Shown here: one piece after another, positions 27,504 to 35,976 of the stretch
Position numbering within the stretch: position 1 is the first letter of the stretch
Layout: each line of letters starts with the position of its first letter
Source of the DNA: Neisseria perflava
Lineage (GTDB): Bacteria > Pseudomonadota > Gammaproteobacteria > Burkholderiales > Neisseriaceae
Length of the DNA: 64,000 nucleotides
NCBI RefSeq assembly: GCF_002863305.2
Contig: NZ_CP136962.1
Coordinates: 1,364,001-1,428,000 of the forward strand
Direction: 5' to 3'
Program-made: the position numbers and the translations under genes
The notes under the pieces: model-generated
Told to the model about the DNA's origin: nothing
Database searches by the model: none
What the model saw: only the letters and a program-made list of their open reading frames with translations

Positions 27504-29300
27504 ATGAAGCTTAAAAGCATAAATATTAAAAGATTTAGATCTATTAATGATTTGAAATTAGAGATCGATACAAGTAATAATTTTATTAGTATATGTGGAC
27601 CTAATAATGTAGGGAAGACGAATGTACTTCGAGCTCTAAATTTATTTTTCAATCCTAGTAGTTATGTTTTTGAAAACGATACACCATATTTAAAACAAAA
27701 TACCAGAGGTGGATCTATTGCAACGGAAATTAATCTTCAGTTTGAAGATAAAGGAGTTATATATGAGATAACTAAAAAGATTCAGATGAAAAAAGGAAAA
27801 CTAGATATAACAGACGTAGGACTTTTGTATAAAGAGGGAACTAAAAAGAAAGAAGATAAAAAAATCTTGGATTCTAGTAAAATTTCAGAATTAATTAAAG
27901 GTTTTGTATTTTTCTATATTCCAGCAATTAATGTATCATTTCCTGAGTTGATTAACCTAATTATTAATGATGTATATGAAATTGAATTTATTAATTCTAG
28001 GTTTTCAGGTCTAAAAGGGGAACTGAAGACCTCTTTTGAAAAATATAATAAAGGGTTAGTAGATGTTTTGAACCGACTGGCAGAAGAGATAAATCCATTA
28101 TTTCAAAAGTTTAATGAGAATTGGTCGGTAGAATTTAAAAGTAATATTGAAGTGAAAAAATTCCAAGATTTGATTTCGAAGGATATTAGTTTTCACATCG
28201 ATGATAAGGCTGGATTTAATAATGAAGGAAAAGGTTCAGGCCTACAAAAATTAGGCTTTATACTCCTACATCAGAAAATTATAGAAAAACTATCAAGATC
28301 AAAGAAGAAAAATATAATATTTTGTATTGATGAGCCCGATGCTTTTTTACATAGAGGTCTTCAATTAAGATTAAAAGAGATTTTATATGATATATCAAAT
28401 GAATATCAGGTAATTGTTACAACACACTCTCCTGAGTTCATTGACTCATCTACACTTAAAAACGTAATTTTATTAGATCAGGATATTGGGGGAGGGAAAG
28501 TTTATGCAAGAACTAAATCCTATATGAATCCTATCAATACTATCTCTATAGATCTATCTAAAGAAGATGGTGCTAGAAAGATACGGGAATATTTAGGTCT
28601 CGAAGAAGATAAAACAGATCTTTTGGATAATTATAATCTCTTTGTCGAAGGAGATTGTGATAAAAAGTATATTTCTGAATTATGTGAATTTTTCAAAATA
28701 GAGACAAAAAGGATATTTTCTATTAATGGCGTAAATAAATATGATAAAACTTTGGATTTTTATGATGATTGGTATTCTGATTCAACTAAAAAACCCAAAA
28801 TTACGTTACTTTTTGATAATGACGATGAAGGAAGAAAGTGTTATAAATTGATTAAAGGAAAAAAATTTAAAAATATTCAAGTGGATTGTAAGTTTATTCC
28901 TACCAGAACTGGAGATTTACCAGATTTAAGTAATTTGCAGAATGTTAGAAGTAATTTAGAAATTGAGGATTTTATATACCCAGAGCTAATCTTCTATTTA
29001 TCATCGTTATTACTTTCTAGAAAAAATATTACAAAATTTTCTTTTAATGAGTTAGATAGAAAATTAAAGAATAAAGGGTTTGCGGATGGTGGTATATTAG
29101 CTTCAATGGATCTATTATTAAAGGATAAAAATCCTAATGGTATAGGGGCACTAAACTTTCGTACCTCAAATATGAAAGGAGGGTTGGCTTCTCACTTTAA
29201 TCTTTCTGGCAATAAAAAAATGACTAGTTTGTTAATTGATGCTGATAAAAAATATCCAGAAGTTAAAAAATTCTTAATTGATATTATGCATAAAAATTAA
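27504..29300 (+). CDS. OLD-family ATPase/TOPRIM nuclease, acquired gene
   Basis: A 598-residue protein with an SMC/OLD-type ABC ATPase: Walker A GPNNVGKT at 32-39, signature GSGLQ at 244-248, Walker B CIDEPD at 274-279 and the His switch THSPEF at 307-312. A TOPRIM nuclease domain follows (LFVEGD with Glu382, FDNDDEGR with Asp438-Asn-Asp440). This is the OLD (overcoming lysogenization defect) architecture, whose members often act in phage defence, alone or with partners as in Gabija. No helicase or other partner is adjacent. The gene is far more AT-rich than its neighbours, contains no uptake sequence, and splits an ABC operon between 18-bp direct repeats. Together these indicate horizontal acquisition. 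The start ATG at 27504 follows an AT-rich leader. Confidence 0.9.
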   Translation: MKLKSINIKRFRSINDLKLEIDTSNNFISICGPNNVGKTNVLRALNLFFNPSSYVFENDTPYLKQNTRGGSIATEINLQFEDKGVIYEITKKIQMKKGKLDITDVGLLYKEGTKKKEDKKILDSSKISELIKGFVFFYIPAINVSFPELINLIINDVYEIEFINSRFSGLKGELKTSFEKYNKGLVDVLNRLAEEINPLFQKFNENWSVEFKSNIEVKKFQDLISKDISFHIDDKAGFNNEGKGSGLQKLGFILLHQKIIEKLSRSKKKNIIFCIDEPDAFLHRGLQLRLKEILYDISNEYQVIVTTHSPEFIDSSTLKNVILLDQDIGGGKVYARTKSYMNPINTISIDLSKEDGARKIREYLGLEEDKTDLLDNYNLFVEGDCDKKYISELCEFFKIETKRIFSINGVNKYDKTLDFYDDWYSDSTKKPKITLLFDNDDEGRKCYKLIKGKKFKNIQVDCKFIPTRTGDLPDLSNLQNVRSNLEIEDFIYPELIFYLSSLLLSRKNITKFSFNELDRKLKNKGFADGGILASMDLLLKDKNPNGIGALNFRTSNMKGGLASHFNLSGNKKMTSLLIDADKKYPEVKKFLIDIMHKN

Positions 29301-29343
29301 TTATTTGTTGTGCTAAGGCGTCCCAGCTAACCCAATCAACCAT

Positions 29344-29361
29344 TTTTCAGACGACCTATCA
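29344..29361 (+). repeat. Right copy of the 18-bp direct repeat
   Basis: Identical to 27168-27185. The permease gene starts 36 bp downstream. Recombination between the copies would remove 2176 bp with the nuclease gene and rejoin binding protein and permease. Confidence 0.85.
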
Positions 29362-29396
29362 TCCCCAAACCATCCCCATCAACTAACACCCAAACC

Positions 29397-30194
29397 ATGA
29401 TTAAAACCGACAAAATCCGCAAACCGCAGCCTGCGGTGTTTTACATCATCGACTACCTTTGGAGCGGCTTTGCCGGTTTGAGCGTGGCGATGGTGGTGGT
29501 GGCGTTGTGGGCGTGGGGCAGTGCCGTGTTCGGTGAGTTTATGCTGCCTGCGCCGGTGGAGGTGTTTCAAAAGTCGTTTGATTTATTGAAACATTTTCAG
29601 GAAAACGAAATCGGCATTTCGCTGTGGCGGTCGGTGGTGGGGATTTCGATTGCTTTGGTAGCGGGATTGGCGGCGGGGCTGGTGGCGGGCAGTTTTAAGA
29701 CGGCAATGGCGTTGCTCAAGCCTGTGATTACGATTTTGTTGGCGATGCCGCCGATTATTTGGGTGGTGATGGCTCTGTTTTGGTTCGGTTTCGGCAATCC
29801 GAGCGTGTTGTTTACCATCATTGTGTTGGTTGCGCCGCTGACGTTTGCGAGTGCGGCGGTCGGGATGGCGAGCGTGAACAAGCAGCATGAGGAGTTGTTT
29901 GACGCTTATAAATTAGGCCGTCTGAAAAAAATCCGTTATCTGTATATCCCGCATCTGACGGGCTATGTGATTTCCAGCATCGGCGTGGCGGTGGCGATGG
30001 GGGTGAAGGTGGTGATTATGGCGGAACTCTTGGGCGCGAGCGAAGGCGTGGGCGCGCGGATTGCGGACGCGAGGGCGATGCTGGAGACTTCGACGGTGAT
30101 GGCTTATGTGGTGTTGGTTATTGTGTTTGTGTCGCTGTTTGAATACCTGATTACCAAGCCTTTGGAAATTTTGTTTATGCCGTGGAGGAGATGA
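29397..30194 (+). CDS. ABC transporter permease (SsuC/TauC-like)
   Basis: A 265-residue inner-membrane permease with about six hydrophobic helices. The cytoplasmic EAA-type loop reads EELFDAYKLGRLKKIRYLYI-P, typical of nitrate/sulfonate/taurine-type (BPD_transp_1) permeases. It works with the binding protein at 26134 and the ATPase at 30191. The start ATG lies just after the right repeat copy and has no clear ribosome site, possibly because the original upstream context was altered. Its stop overlaps the ATPase start (ATGA at 30191), indicating translational coupling. Confidence 0.9.
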   Translation: MIKTDKIRKPQPAVFYIIDYLWSGFAGLSVAMVVVALWAWGSAVFGEFMLPAPVEVFQKSFDLLKHFQENEIGISLWRSVVGISIALVAGLAAGLVAGSFKTAMALLKPVITILLAMPPIIWVVMALFWFGFGNPSVLFTIIVLVAPLTFASAAVGMASVNKQHEELFDAYKLGRLKKIRYLYIPHLTGYVISSIGVAVAMGVKVVIMAELLGASEGVGARIADARAMLETSTVMAYVVLVIVFVSLFEYLITKPLEILFMPWRR

Positions 30195-30886
30195 TGCTCT
30201 GTCTTGAAAACGTGCGTTTTGAAATTCTCCGCGACCCTATCGTGCGTGATTTCAGTTTGAACCTGCAACATGGCGAAGTGAAGGCCTTGTTCGGGCCGAG
30301 CGGCTGCGGCAAGACGACGGTTTTGCGGCTGATTGCGGGCTTGGAAACGCCGAAATCGGGCACGATACGCAATACTTTCCGCAAAACGGGTTTTCTGTTT
30401 CAGGAAAACCGCCTGCCGGGAAACTTGACCGCGATGCAGAATATCGCTATTTTTATGGACAAACCCGATGAAGGCGAAATCATCGCGCTGGCGGCGAAAG
30501 TCGGGCTGACTGCGGGCGATTTGAACAAATATCCGACCGAATTGTCCGGCGGCATGGCGAAACGGGTAGCATTTTTGCGCCTGCTGCTGTGCGGCTGCGA
30601 CCTTGCCTTGCTGGACGAGCCGTTCGTCGGTTTGGACCGCGATTTGCGCGATATTTTGGTCGCCATGCTGGTGGAAAAAATCGAGCGGCAGGGCATGGCG
30701 TGTATGCTGGTAACGCACGACCGCTTCGAAGCCGCACGCCTGAGCCATGAAATCATGCTGCTTTCCACTAAGGGCATGAACGTGCAAAACGTGATTACCC
30801 TGCCTACGCCGCTGTCCGAACGCGATTCGGCTTTTGAAGAAGCCGTGGTGGCAAGAGAGTTTCAGGGGATTCATTATTATGAGTGA
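30191..30886 (+). CDS. ABC transporter ATP-binding protein (SsuB/TauB-like)
   Basis: A 231-residue ATPase with Walker A GPSGCGKTT, signature LSGGMAKRVA, Walker B LALLDEPFVGLD and switch His in VTHDR. It powers the permease encoded just upstream, sharing an ATGA overlap. I start it at the first of two adjacent ATGs (30191); GGAGGAG immediately upstream makes the second (30194) equally likely. The last 60 bp of the gene are duplicated in decayed form at about 31125-31186. Confidence 0.9.
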   Translation: MMLCLENVRFEILRDPIVRDFSLNLQHGEVKALFGPSGCGKTTVLRLIAGLETPKSGTIRNTFRKTGFLFQENRLPGNLTAMQNIAIFMDKPDEGEIIALAAKVGLTAGDLNKYPTELSGGMAKRVAFLRLLLCGCDLALLDEPFVGLDRDLRDILVAMLVEKIERQGMACMLVTHDRFEAARLSHEIMLLSTKGMNVQNVITLPTPLSERDSAFEEAVVAREFQGIHYYE

Positions 30887-30900
30887 TAGGAATTTAAATT

Positions 30901-31122
30901 TCTGACAAACCTTGCGGTTCGTTGCCCTCTCCCTAACCCTCTCCCACGGGGAAAGGGAATCAGGTTTCTCAAAATCAGAGAGCCGTAGAATTGGGAATCA
31001 GATGTCAGGTAAACCTGAAAATGTTCAGGCTCGACAGCCCAATTCCCTCTCCCCGTGGGAGAGGGCTAGGGAGAGGGTAAGCAAGCCGCAGGCTTGCCTC
31101 TTTAGCGAAAGATACGAATCTG
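30901..31122. repeat. CCCTCTCCC hairpin element, copy 1
   Basis: The element begins TCTGACAAACCTTGCGGTTC. Long imperfect inverted arms lie at 30924-30960 and 31041-31077 (CCCTCTCCC and GGGAGAGGG repeats), with two small inner palindromes (CAGGTAAACCTG and CCTGAAAATGTTCAGG). It resembles non-coding MITE/REP-like hairpins scattered in proteobacteria. A second copy lies at 31840-32060. Confidence 0.8.
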
Positions 31123-31124
31123 TT

Positions 31125-31186
31125 ATCCGAACGCGATTCGGTTTTTGAAAAAGCCGTGGTGCCAAGGGGGCAGGGGATTCATTATG
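31125..31186 (+). pseudogene. Decayed duplicate of the ABC ATPase 3' end
   Basis: TCCGAACGCGATTCGG and the following bases through GGGGATTCATTATGAG repeat 30815-30883, the last codons of the ATPase gene, with a few substitutions and small deletions. It is the left edge of a tandem duplication in which the cadD-like gene is embedded. Confidence 0.8.
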
Positions 31187-31195
31187 AGGTGCTTT

Positions 31196-31819
31196 ATGTT
31201 TTCGACTGTGATTACTGCTACTGTTTTATATATTGCTACAGCAGTAGATTTGTTGGTAATACTATTAATATTTTTTGCTAGAGCAAATACTAGAAAAGAA
31301 TATCGAGATATTTATATCGGACAATATTTAGGTTCTGTAATTTTAATATTAGTTAGTTTATTTCTAGCTTTTGTTTTGCATTATGTTCCGGAAAAATGGG
31401 TGTTGGGTTTATTAGGTTTAATACCGATTTACTTAGGTATTAAAGTTGCTATTTACGACGATTGTGAGGGCGAAAAAAGAGCTAAAAAAGAATTGGATGA
31501 AAAAGGGTTGTCAAAATTAGTCGGTATTGTTGCTTTGGTTACAGTTGCTAGTTGTGGTGCAGATAATATTGGACTTTTTGTTCCTTACTTTGTGACTTTA
31601 GATCTTGTCGACTTATTAGTTACTCTTCTTGTATTTTTAATATTGATTTTTGTTTTAGTATATACAGCACAAAGATTGGCTAATATTTCAGGTGTTGGTG
31701 AAATTGTAGAGAAGTTTAGTCGTTGGATAATGGCTGTTATTTATATTGGTTTAGGATTATTTATTATTATTGAAAATAATACAATTCAAACAATAATATC
31801 AATAATATCAATAATATGA
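31196..31819 (+). CDS. CadD-family cadmium resistance / cation transporter
   Basis: A 207-residue, very hydrophobic protein with about five to six helices. The N-terminus LYIATAVDLLVILLIFFARA, the IYIGQYLGSVIL motif and VASCGADNIGLFVPYF are typical of CadD transporters, known mainly from Gram-positive plasmids for cadmium resistance. I chose the ATG at 31196 with GAGGTG just upstream, giving the usual family length. The gene is AT-rich, lacks uptake sequences and lies inside a duplicated segment between two hairpin elements, so it is probably acquired. Its last codons are three 9-bp tandem repeats (31792-31818). Cadmium as substrate is a family inference. Confidence 0.85.
   Translation: MFSTVITATVLYIATAVDLLVILLIFFARANTRKEYRDIYIGQYLGSVILILVSLFLAFVLHYVPEKWVLGLLGLIPIYLGIKVAIYDDCEGEKRAKKELDEKGLSKLVGIVALVTVASCGADNIGLFVPYFVTLDLVDLLVTLLVFLILIFVLVYTAQRLANISGVGEIVEKFSRWIMAVIYIGLGLFIIIENNTIQTIISIISII
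31792..31818 (+). repeat. Three 9-bp tandem repeats at the cadD 3' end
   Basis: Two AATAATATC units and one AATAATATG encode the C-terminal IISIISII. Copy-number changes would stay in frame. Confidence 0.8.
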
Positions 31820-31839
31820 ATGATACGGGCATTTGAGTA

Positions 31840-32060
31840 TCTGACAAACCTTGCGGTTCGTTGCCCTCTCCCTAACCCTCTCCCACGGGGAGAGGGAATC
31901 AAGTTGCTGAAAATCAAAGAGTGCAGGATTGGGAATTAGATGGCAGGTAAACCTGAAAATGTTCAGGCTCGACAGCCTAATTCCCTCTCCCTGTGGGAGA
32001 GGGCTATGGAGAGGGCAAAAAAGCCGAAGGTTTGCTTCTTCAATACAAGATACAACCCTG
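31840..32060. repeat. CCCTCTCCC hairpin element, copy 2
   Basis: A direct repeat of 30901-31122, same orientation, roughly 85-90 percent identical by eye. Inverted arms are at 31863-31899 and 31979-32015. The bases just before it (ATGAATGATACGGGCATTT) also resemble those before copy 1. No gene lies in 31820-32114. Confidence 0.8.
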
Positions 32061-32114
32061 TCCTCCCAATAAATCTATATCCGAAAGCATCTTCATGCAG
32101 AATCAAGCCAAACC

Positions 32115-33212
32115 ATGAATAAGTTTTTCACCCACCCCATGCGGCCGTTTTTCGTCGGTGCGGCGGTGCTTGCCATACTCGGCGCGTTGGTGTTTTTCAT
32201 CAGCCCCGGTGCCGTCATTTTGCACCGCCAAATCTTCTTAGAACTCATGCTGCCTGCGGCATACGGCGGCTTCCTGACTGCAGCCATGCTCGAATGGACG
32301 GGTTATAAAGGCCGTCTGAAACCTGTCGCTACTTTGATGGCGGCATTGCTGCTCGCTGCATCTGCCATACTGCCCTTTTCGCCGCAAACTGCCTCGTTTT
32401 TTGTCGCCGCCTATTGGCTGGTATTGTTGCTGTTCTGCTCTTGGCTGATTTGGCTCGACCGAAACACTGACAACTTTGCCCTGCTAATGCTGCTCGCCGC
32501 ATTTACTGCTTTTCAGACGGCCTATGCCACGAATGGCGATTTGAACTTACTTCGCGCGCAAGTACATCTGAACATGGCAGCTGTCATGTTTGTATCCGTC
32601 CGCGTCAGCATTCTTTTGGGCGCGGAAGCCCTTAAAGAATGCCGTCTGAAAGACCCTGTTTTTATTCCAAATATCGTTTATAAAAACATCGCCATTACTT
32701 TCCTGCTCTTGCACGCCGCCGCCGAACTTTGGCTGCCCGCGCAAACCGCCGGTTTTACCGCGCTTGCCGTCGGATTCATCCTGCTCGCCAAGCTGCGTGA
32801 GCTCCACCATCACGAACTCCTGCGCAAACACTACGTCTGCACTTATTACCTGCTCCAGCTCTTTGCCGCCGCAGGCTATCTGTGGACAGGCGCGGCAAAA
32901 CTGCAAAATCTGCCCTCCTCCGCCCCATTACACCTGATTACCCTCGGCGGCATGATAGGTGGCGTGATAATGGTGTGGCTGACCGCCGGACTGTGGCATA
33001 GCGGCTTTACCAAACTCGACTACCCAAAACTCTGCCGCATTGCCGTCCCCCTGCTCTTTATGGCCGCCATCTCACGCGCTTTCTTGATGAACGTGAACCT
33101 GATATTTTTCATCACCGTTCCTGCGATTCTGACCATCGCCGTGTTCGTACTGTATCTTTTCACGTTTGTACCGATATTTCAGGATAATGCGTTTACGGAT
33201 GATCCGGAATAA
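32115..33212 (+). CDS. nnrS: NnrS family haem/copper membrane protein
   Basis: A 365-residue inner-membrane protein with about twelve helices. The N-terminal HPMRPFFVGAA, LWHSGFTKL and the spread of conserved Arg and His match NnrS proteins, which bind haem and copper and help cells survive nitric oxide. In denitrifiers nnrS is under NO-responsive regulators; no such site is obvious directly upstream here. It follows the cadD-like gene and hairpin element and converges on pgi. Several uptake sequences lie inside it, so it is native to the genus, unlike cadD. The exact start among nearby ATGs is reasonably secure from the MNKFFTHPMRPFF motif. Confidence 0.85.
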   Translation: MNKFFTHPMRPFFVGAAVLAILGALVFFISPGAVILHRQIFLELMLPAAYGGFLTAAMLEWTGYKGRLKPVATLMAALLLAASAILPFSPQTASFFVAAYWLVLLLFCSWLIWLDRNTDNFALLMLLAAFTAFQTAYATNGDLNLLRAQVHLNMAAVMFVSVRVSILLGAEALKECRLKDPVFIPNIVYKNIAITFLLLHAAAELWLPAQTAGFTALAVGFILLAKLRELHHHELLRKHYVCTYYLLQLFAAAGYLWTGAAKLQNLPSSAPLHLITLGGMIGGVIMVWLTAGLWHSGFTKLDYPKLCRIAVPLLFMAAISRAFLMNVNLIFFITVPAILTIAVFVLYLFTFVPIFQDNAFTDDPE

Positions 33213-33213
33213 A

Positions 33214-33246
33214 ACAAAAGGCCGTCTGAAACTTTCAGACGGCCTT
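33214..33246. terminator. Bidirectional DUS terminator
   Basis: AAAAGGCCGTCTGAAA is followed almost directly by its inverted copy, between the convergent nnrS and pgi genes. Confidence 0.85.
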
Positions 33247-33263
33247 AGCTTTAAATAAATGCT

Positions 33264-34907
33264 TTATTTGTTGGCGTTTAAATAAAGATTAATCAGACGT
33301 GTAGTGGAGCTGTCGTGTTTTTGCACTTCGGTCTCGCCGGTCAATTCGGCAAGAATGGTTTTGGCCAGTTGTTTGCCGAGTTCTACGCCCCATTGGTCAA
33401 AGCTGTTGATGCCCCAAATAATGCCTTGAACGAAAGTTTTGTGTTCGTACATGGCAATCAGGCTGCCCATATTGCGCGGGTTGATTTTATCCATGAGGAT
33501 AAGGTTGGTCGGGCGGTTGCCGGAGAAGGTTTTGTGCGGAACAAGCTCTTCGATACGCGCTTCGTCCATGCCTTGTGCTTGAAGCTCGGCACGTACTTCG
33601 TCCGGCGTTTTGCCGCGCATAAAGGCTTCGGCTTGGGCAAAGACGTTCGCCAACAGGATTTCGTGGTGGCCTTGCAAATTGCTGCGTTTTTCAAGAGAGG
33701 CGATGAGGTCAATCGGTGTGATGTGCGTACCTTGGTGCAGCAGTTGGAAGAAGGCGTGCTGGCCGTTGATACCGGTTTCACCCCAAATAATCGGGGAAGT
33801 TTCGTAACCGACCGGTTTACCGTCAAGGGTCACTTGTTTGCCGTTGCTCTCCATATCGAGCTGCTGGATGAATTTGGGCAGACGGTGGAGATGTTGGTCG
33901 TAAGGCGCGATAACGTGGCTGCCGCCACCGTAGTAGTTGATGTACCAAATGCCGATAAGGGCAAGGATAACCGGCAGGTTGCGCTCCAGCGGCGTGTTGA
34001 TGAAGTGTTGGTCCATCAAGTGCGCGCCGTTGAGCATTTCGATGAAGTTTTCTTCGCCGAGATACAGCATAATCGGCAGGCCGATGGCCGACCACAGGCT
34101 GTACCGTCCGCCGACCCAATCCCAGAATTCAAACATATTGGCGGTATCGATACCGAATTCGGCAACGGCTTTTTGGTTGGTCGATACGGCAACGAAGTGT
34201 TTGGCCACGGCGCTTTCATCGCCTGCATGATCCAAGAACCATTTACGCGCGGTCAGGGCGTTGGTCAGGGTTTCTTGGGTGGTAAAGGTTTTGGACGCAA
34301 TAATGAACAGCGTAGTTTCAGGGTGGACTTTGGACAATACGTCGCGCAGTTGGGAGCCGTCCACATTGGAGACGAAGTGCATGTTCAAACGCGGATGGCC
34401 GAAAGGCTTGAGCGCGGTACACATCATCAGAGGGCCGAGGTCAGAGCCGCCGATACCGATGTTGACGACGTCGGTGATGACTTGGTTGGTATAGCCCAAC
34501 CAGCTGCCGCTGCGGACTTCATGCGCGAACTCGCCCATGCGTTGCAGGACATGGTTGACCTTAGGCATCACATCCTCACCATCCACGACGATAGGGGCGT
34601 TGGTGCGGTTGCGCAGGGCGACGTGGAGAACGGCGCGGTTTTCCGTCGTATTGATTTTTTCGCCGTGGAACATTTGCTGCATCCGCTCCGGTACGCCTGC
34701 TTCACGCGCCAGTTCGAACAACAGTGCCATGGTTTCGTCGTTGATGCGGTTTTTGGAATAATCCAGCGTCAGGCCGCCGACTTGCAGCCAGTAACGCTCG
34801 GCACGTTCGGGATCTTGATCGAACATTTCGCGCATGTGTTGTTCTTTGGTTTCGTCAAAATGTATCCATAATTTTGACCAAGCCGGTAAATCGTGAAGGT
34901 GTTTCAT
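33264..34907 (-). CDS. pgi: Glucose-6-phosphate isomerase
   Basis: Pgi interconverts glucose-6-phosphate and fructose-6-phosphate in the cytoplasm. The 547 residues match the family, with [11 protein letters not shown], the catalytic region [12 protein letters not shown] and the C-terminal signature [25 protein letters not shown] site precedes the ATG. It is the last gene of the leftward glucose block zwf-pgl-glk-hexR-pgi, though a 140-bp gap with uptake sequences separates it from hexR. A long open frame on the opposite strand is only a codon-bias artefact. Confidence 0.97.
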   Translation of the reverse strand: MKHLHDLPAWSKLWIHFDETKEQHMREMFDQDPERAERYWLQVGGLTLDYSKNRINDETMALLFELAREAGVPERMQQMFHGEKINTTENRAVLHVALRNRTNAPIVVDGEDVMPKVNHVLQRMGEFAHEVRSGSWLGYTNQVITDVVNIGIGGSDLGPLMMCTALKPFGHPRLNMHFVSNVDGSQLRDVLSKVHPETTLFIIASKTFTTQETLTNALTARKWFLDHAGDESAVAKHFVAVSTNQKAVAEFGIDTANMFEFWDWVGGRYSLWSAIGLPIMLYLGEENFIEMLNGAHLMDQHFINTPLERNLPVILALIGIWYINYYGGGSHVIAPYDQHLHRLPKFIQQLDMESNGKQVTLDGKPVGYETSPIIWGETGINGQHAFFQLLHQGTHITPIDLIASLEKRSNLQGHHEILLANVFAQAEAFMRGKTPDEVRAELQAQGMDEARIEELVPHKTFSGNRPTNLILMDKINPRNMGSLIAMYEHKTFVQGIIWGINSFDQWGVELGKQLAKTILAELTGETEVQKHDSSTTRLINLYLNANK

Positions 34908-35050
34908 CAGATGCTCTCCTGGATAGTGGACAGTTTTGTTGAGAAAACGGCCGTGAGGTCGTCTGAAACGGGAACGGGGTGGTTTCCGTTTTTTGGGGTT
35001 TCAGACGGCCTTGATGTGGGTTGGAGCCGTCTGAAGATATCAGTGAAGAA

Positions 35051-35899
35051 TCAATCTTTATCGTATTCGATGTGTTTGTTATGTATGCTTTTTTTACTTT
35101 TTTGCAGTTGCGTGCTGGCGGTATCGCCCAAGCGTAAGGCCAAGCCAATAGCAAGAATGTCGATAACGGCTAGTTGCAGAAGGCGGGACACCATAGGCGT
35201 ATAAAGCTCGGCATTTTCCTGAGTGGCAATGCTCAATACGCAGTCGGCCATTTGAGCCAACGGCGAATCATTGCGGGTCAGCGCGATAACGGCTGCGCCG
35301 TTTTCTTTGGCGATACTGGCCGCGTCCAATAATTCGATAGATGAGCCGGTATTGGAAATCGCCACCAACACATCCTGCTCGGTCAACACGGAAGCCGCCA
35401 TCAGCTGGGTATGCGTATCGACATAGGCAACGGTGGACATACCGAAGCGGAAGAATTTGTGTTGCGCATCTTGGGCAACGATGCCGGAGTTGCCGACACC
35501 ATAAAACTCAACGCGTCGCGCGTGCATCAGAATGGCAATCGCGTTTTCCAGCTCGGATTCTTTCAGGAAGCGGCGCTCGCCCAAAAGGGAGGCTGCGGCA
35601 TTGCCCAATACTTTTTCGACCACGCTGCCCATGTTGTCATCGGCGTTTAATTCTTCATGAACGTAAGGCATGCCTTCGTGGCCGATGCTGGCAGACAAAG
35701 CGAGTTTGAACTCAGGCAAGCCTTTATAACCCAAGCTGCGGCAGAAACGGATTACAGTCGGCTGACTGACGGAAGCACGCTCGGCGATTTCCGCCACAGC
35801 GGCATGAACGAACCATTTCGGCTCGGCCAACGCAGATTCGGCAACTTTGCGTTCTGCGCCGGAGAGGTTGGACAATGATTCGCTGATTTTGCTTAACAT
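35051..35899 (-). CDS. hexR: RpiR-family transcriptional regulator HexR
   Basis: A 282-residue regulator. It has an N-terminal RpiR helix-turn-helix domain (about residues 1-77, with ASVSQPTVIRFCRSLGYKG) and a C-terminal SIS sugar-phosphate domain (about residues 120-260, with VGNSGIVAQDAQ and ISNTGSSIEL). HexR proteins repress zwf/edd-type operons and are released by 2-keto-3-deoxy-6-phosphogluconate. Its place in the cluster with pgi, glk, pgl, zwf, edd and eda, together with the two matching operator-like sites at 39287 and 39443, supports this identity. Confidence 0.9.
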   Translation of the reverse strand: MLSKISESLSNLSGAERKVAESALAEPKWFVHAAVAEIAERASVSQPTVIRFCRSLGYKGLPEFKLALSASIGHEGMPYVHEELNADDNMGSVVEKVLGNAAASLLGERRFLKESELENAIAILMHARRVEFYGVGNSGIVAQDAQHKFFRFGMSTVAYVDTHTQLMAASVLTEQDVLVAISNTGSSIELLDAASIAKENGAAVIALTRNDSPLAQMADCVLSIATQENAELYTPMVSRLLQLAVIDILAIGLALRLGDTASTQLQKSKKSIHNKHIEYDKD

Positions 35900-35976
35900 A
35901 TACTCTACCCTTTGATTTTTTGACGTTCAGGATAAGGTACTTTTTCGTACCCTGCCCTGCACCGCCGTTTGTGTGT

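Noticed and set aside
27186..29343. Restriction-modification or CRISPR-linked defence locus
   Set aside because: Only one gene is present; no methylase, repeats or spacers were seen.
30912..31148. Short open frame across hairpin element copy 1
   Set aside because: The sequence is an inverted-repeat element, and the frame is not conserved in the second copy.
33315..34871. A 518-codon open frame opposite pgi
   Set aside because: It mirrors the pgi codons, has no ribosome site or recognisable domain, and pgi is certain. It reflects codon bias.
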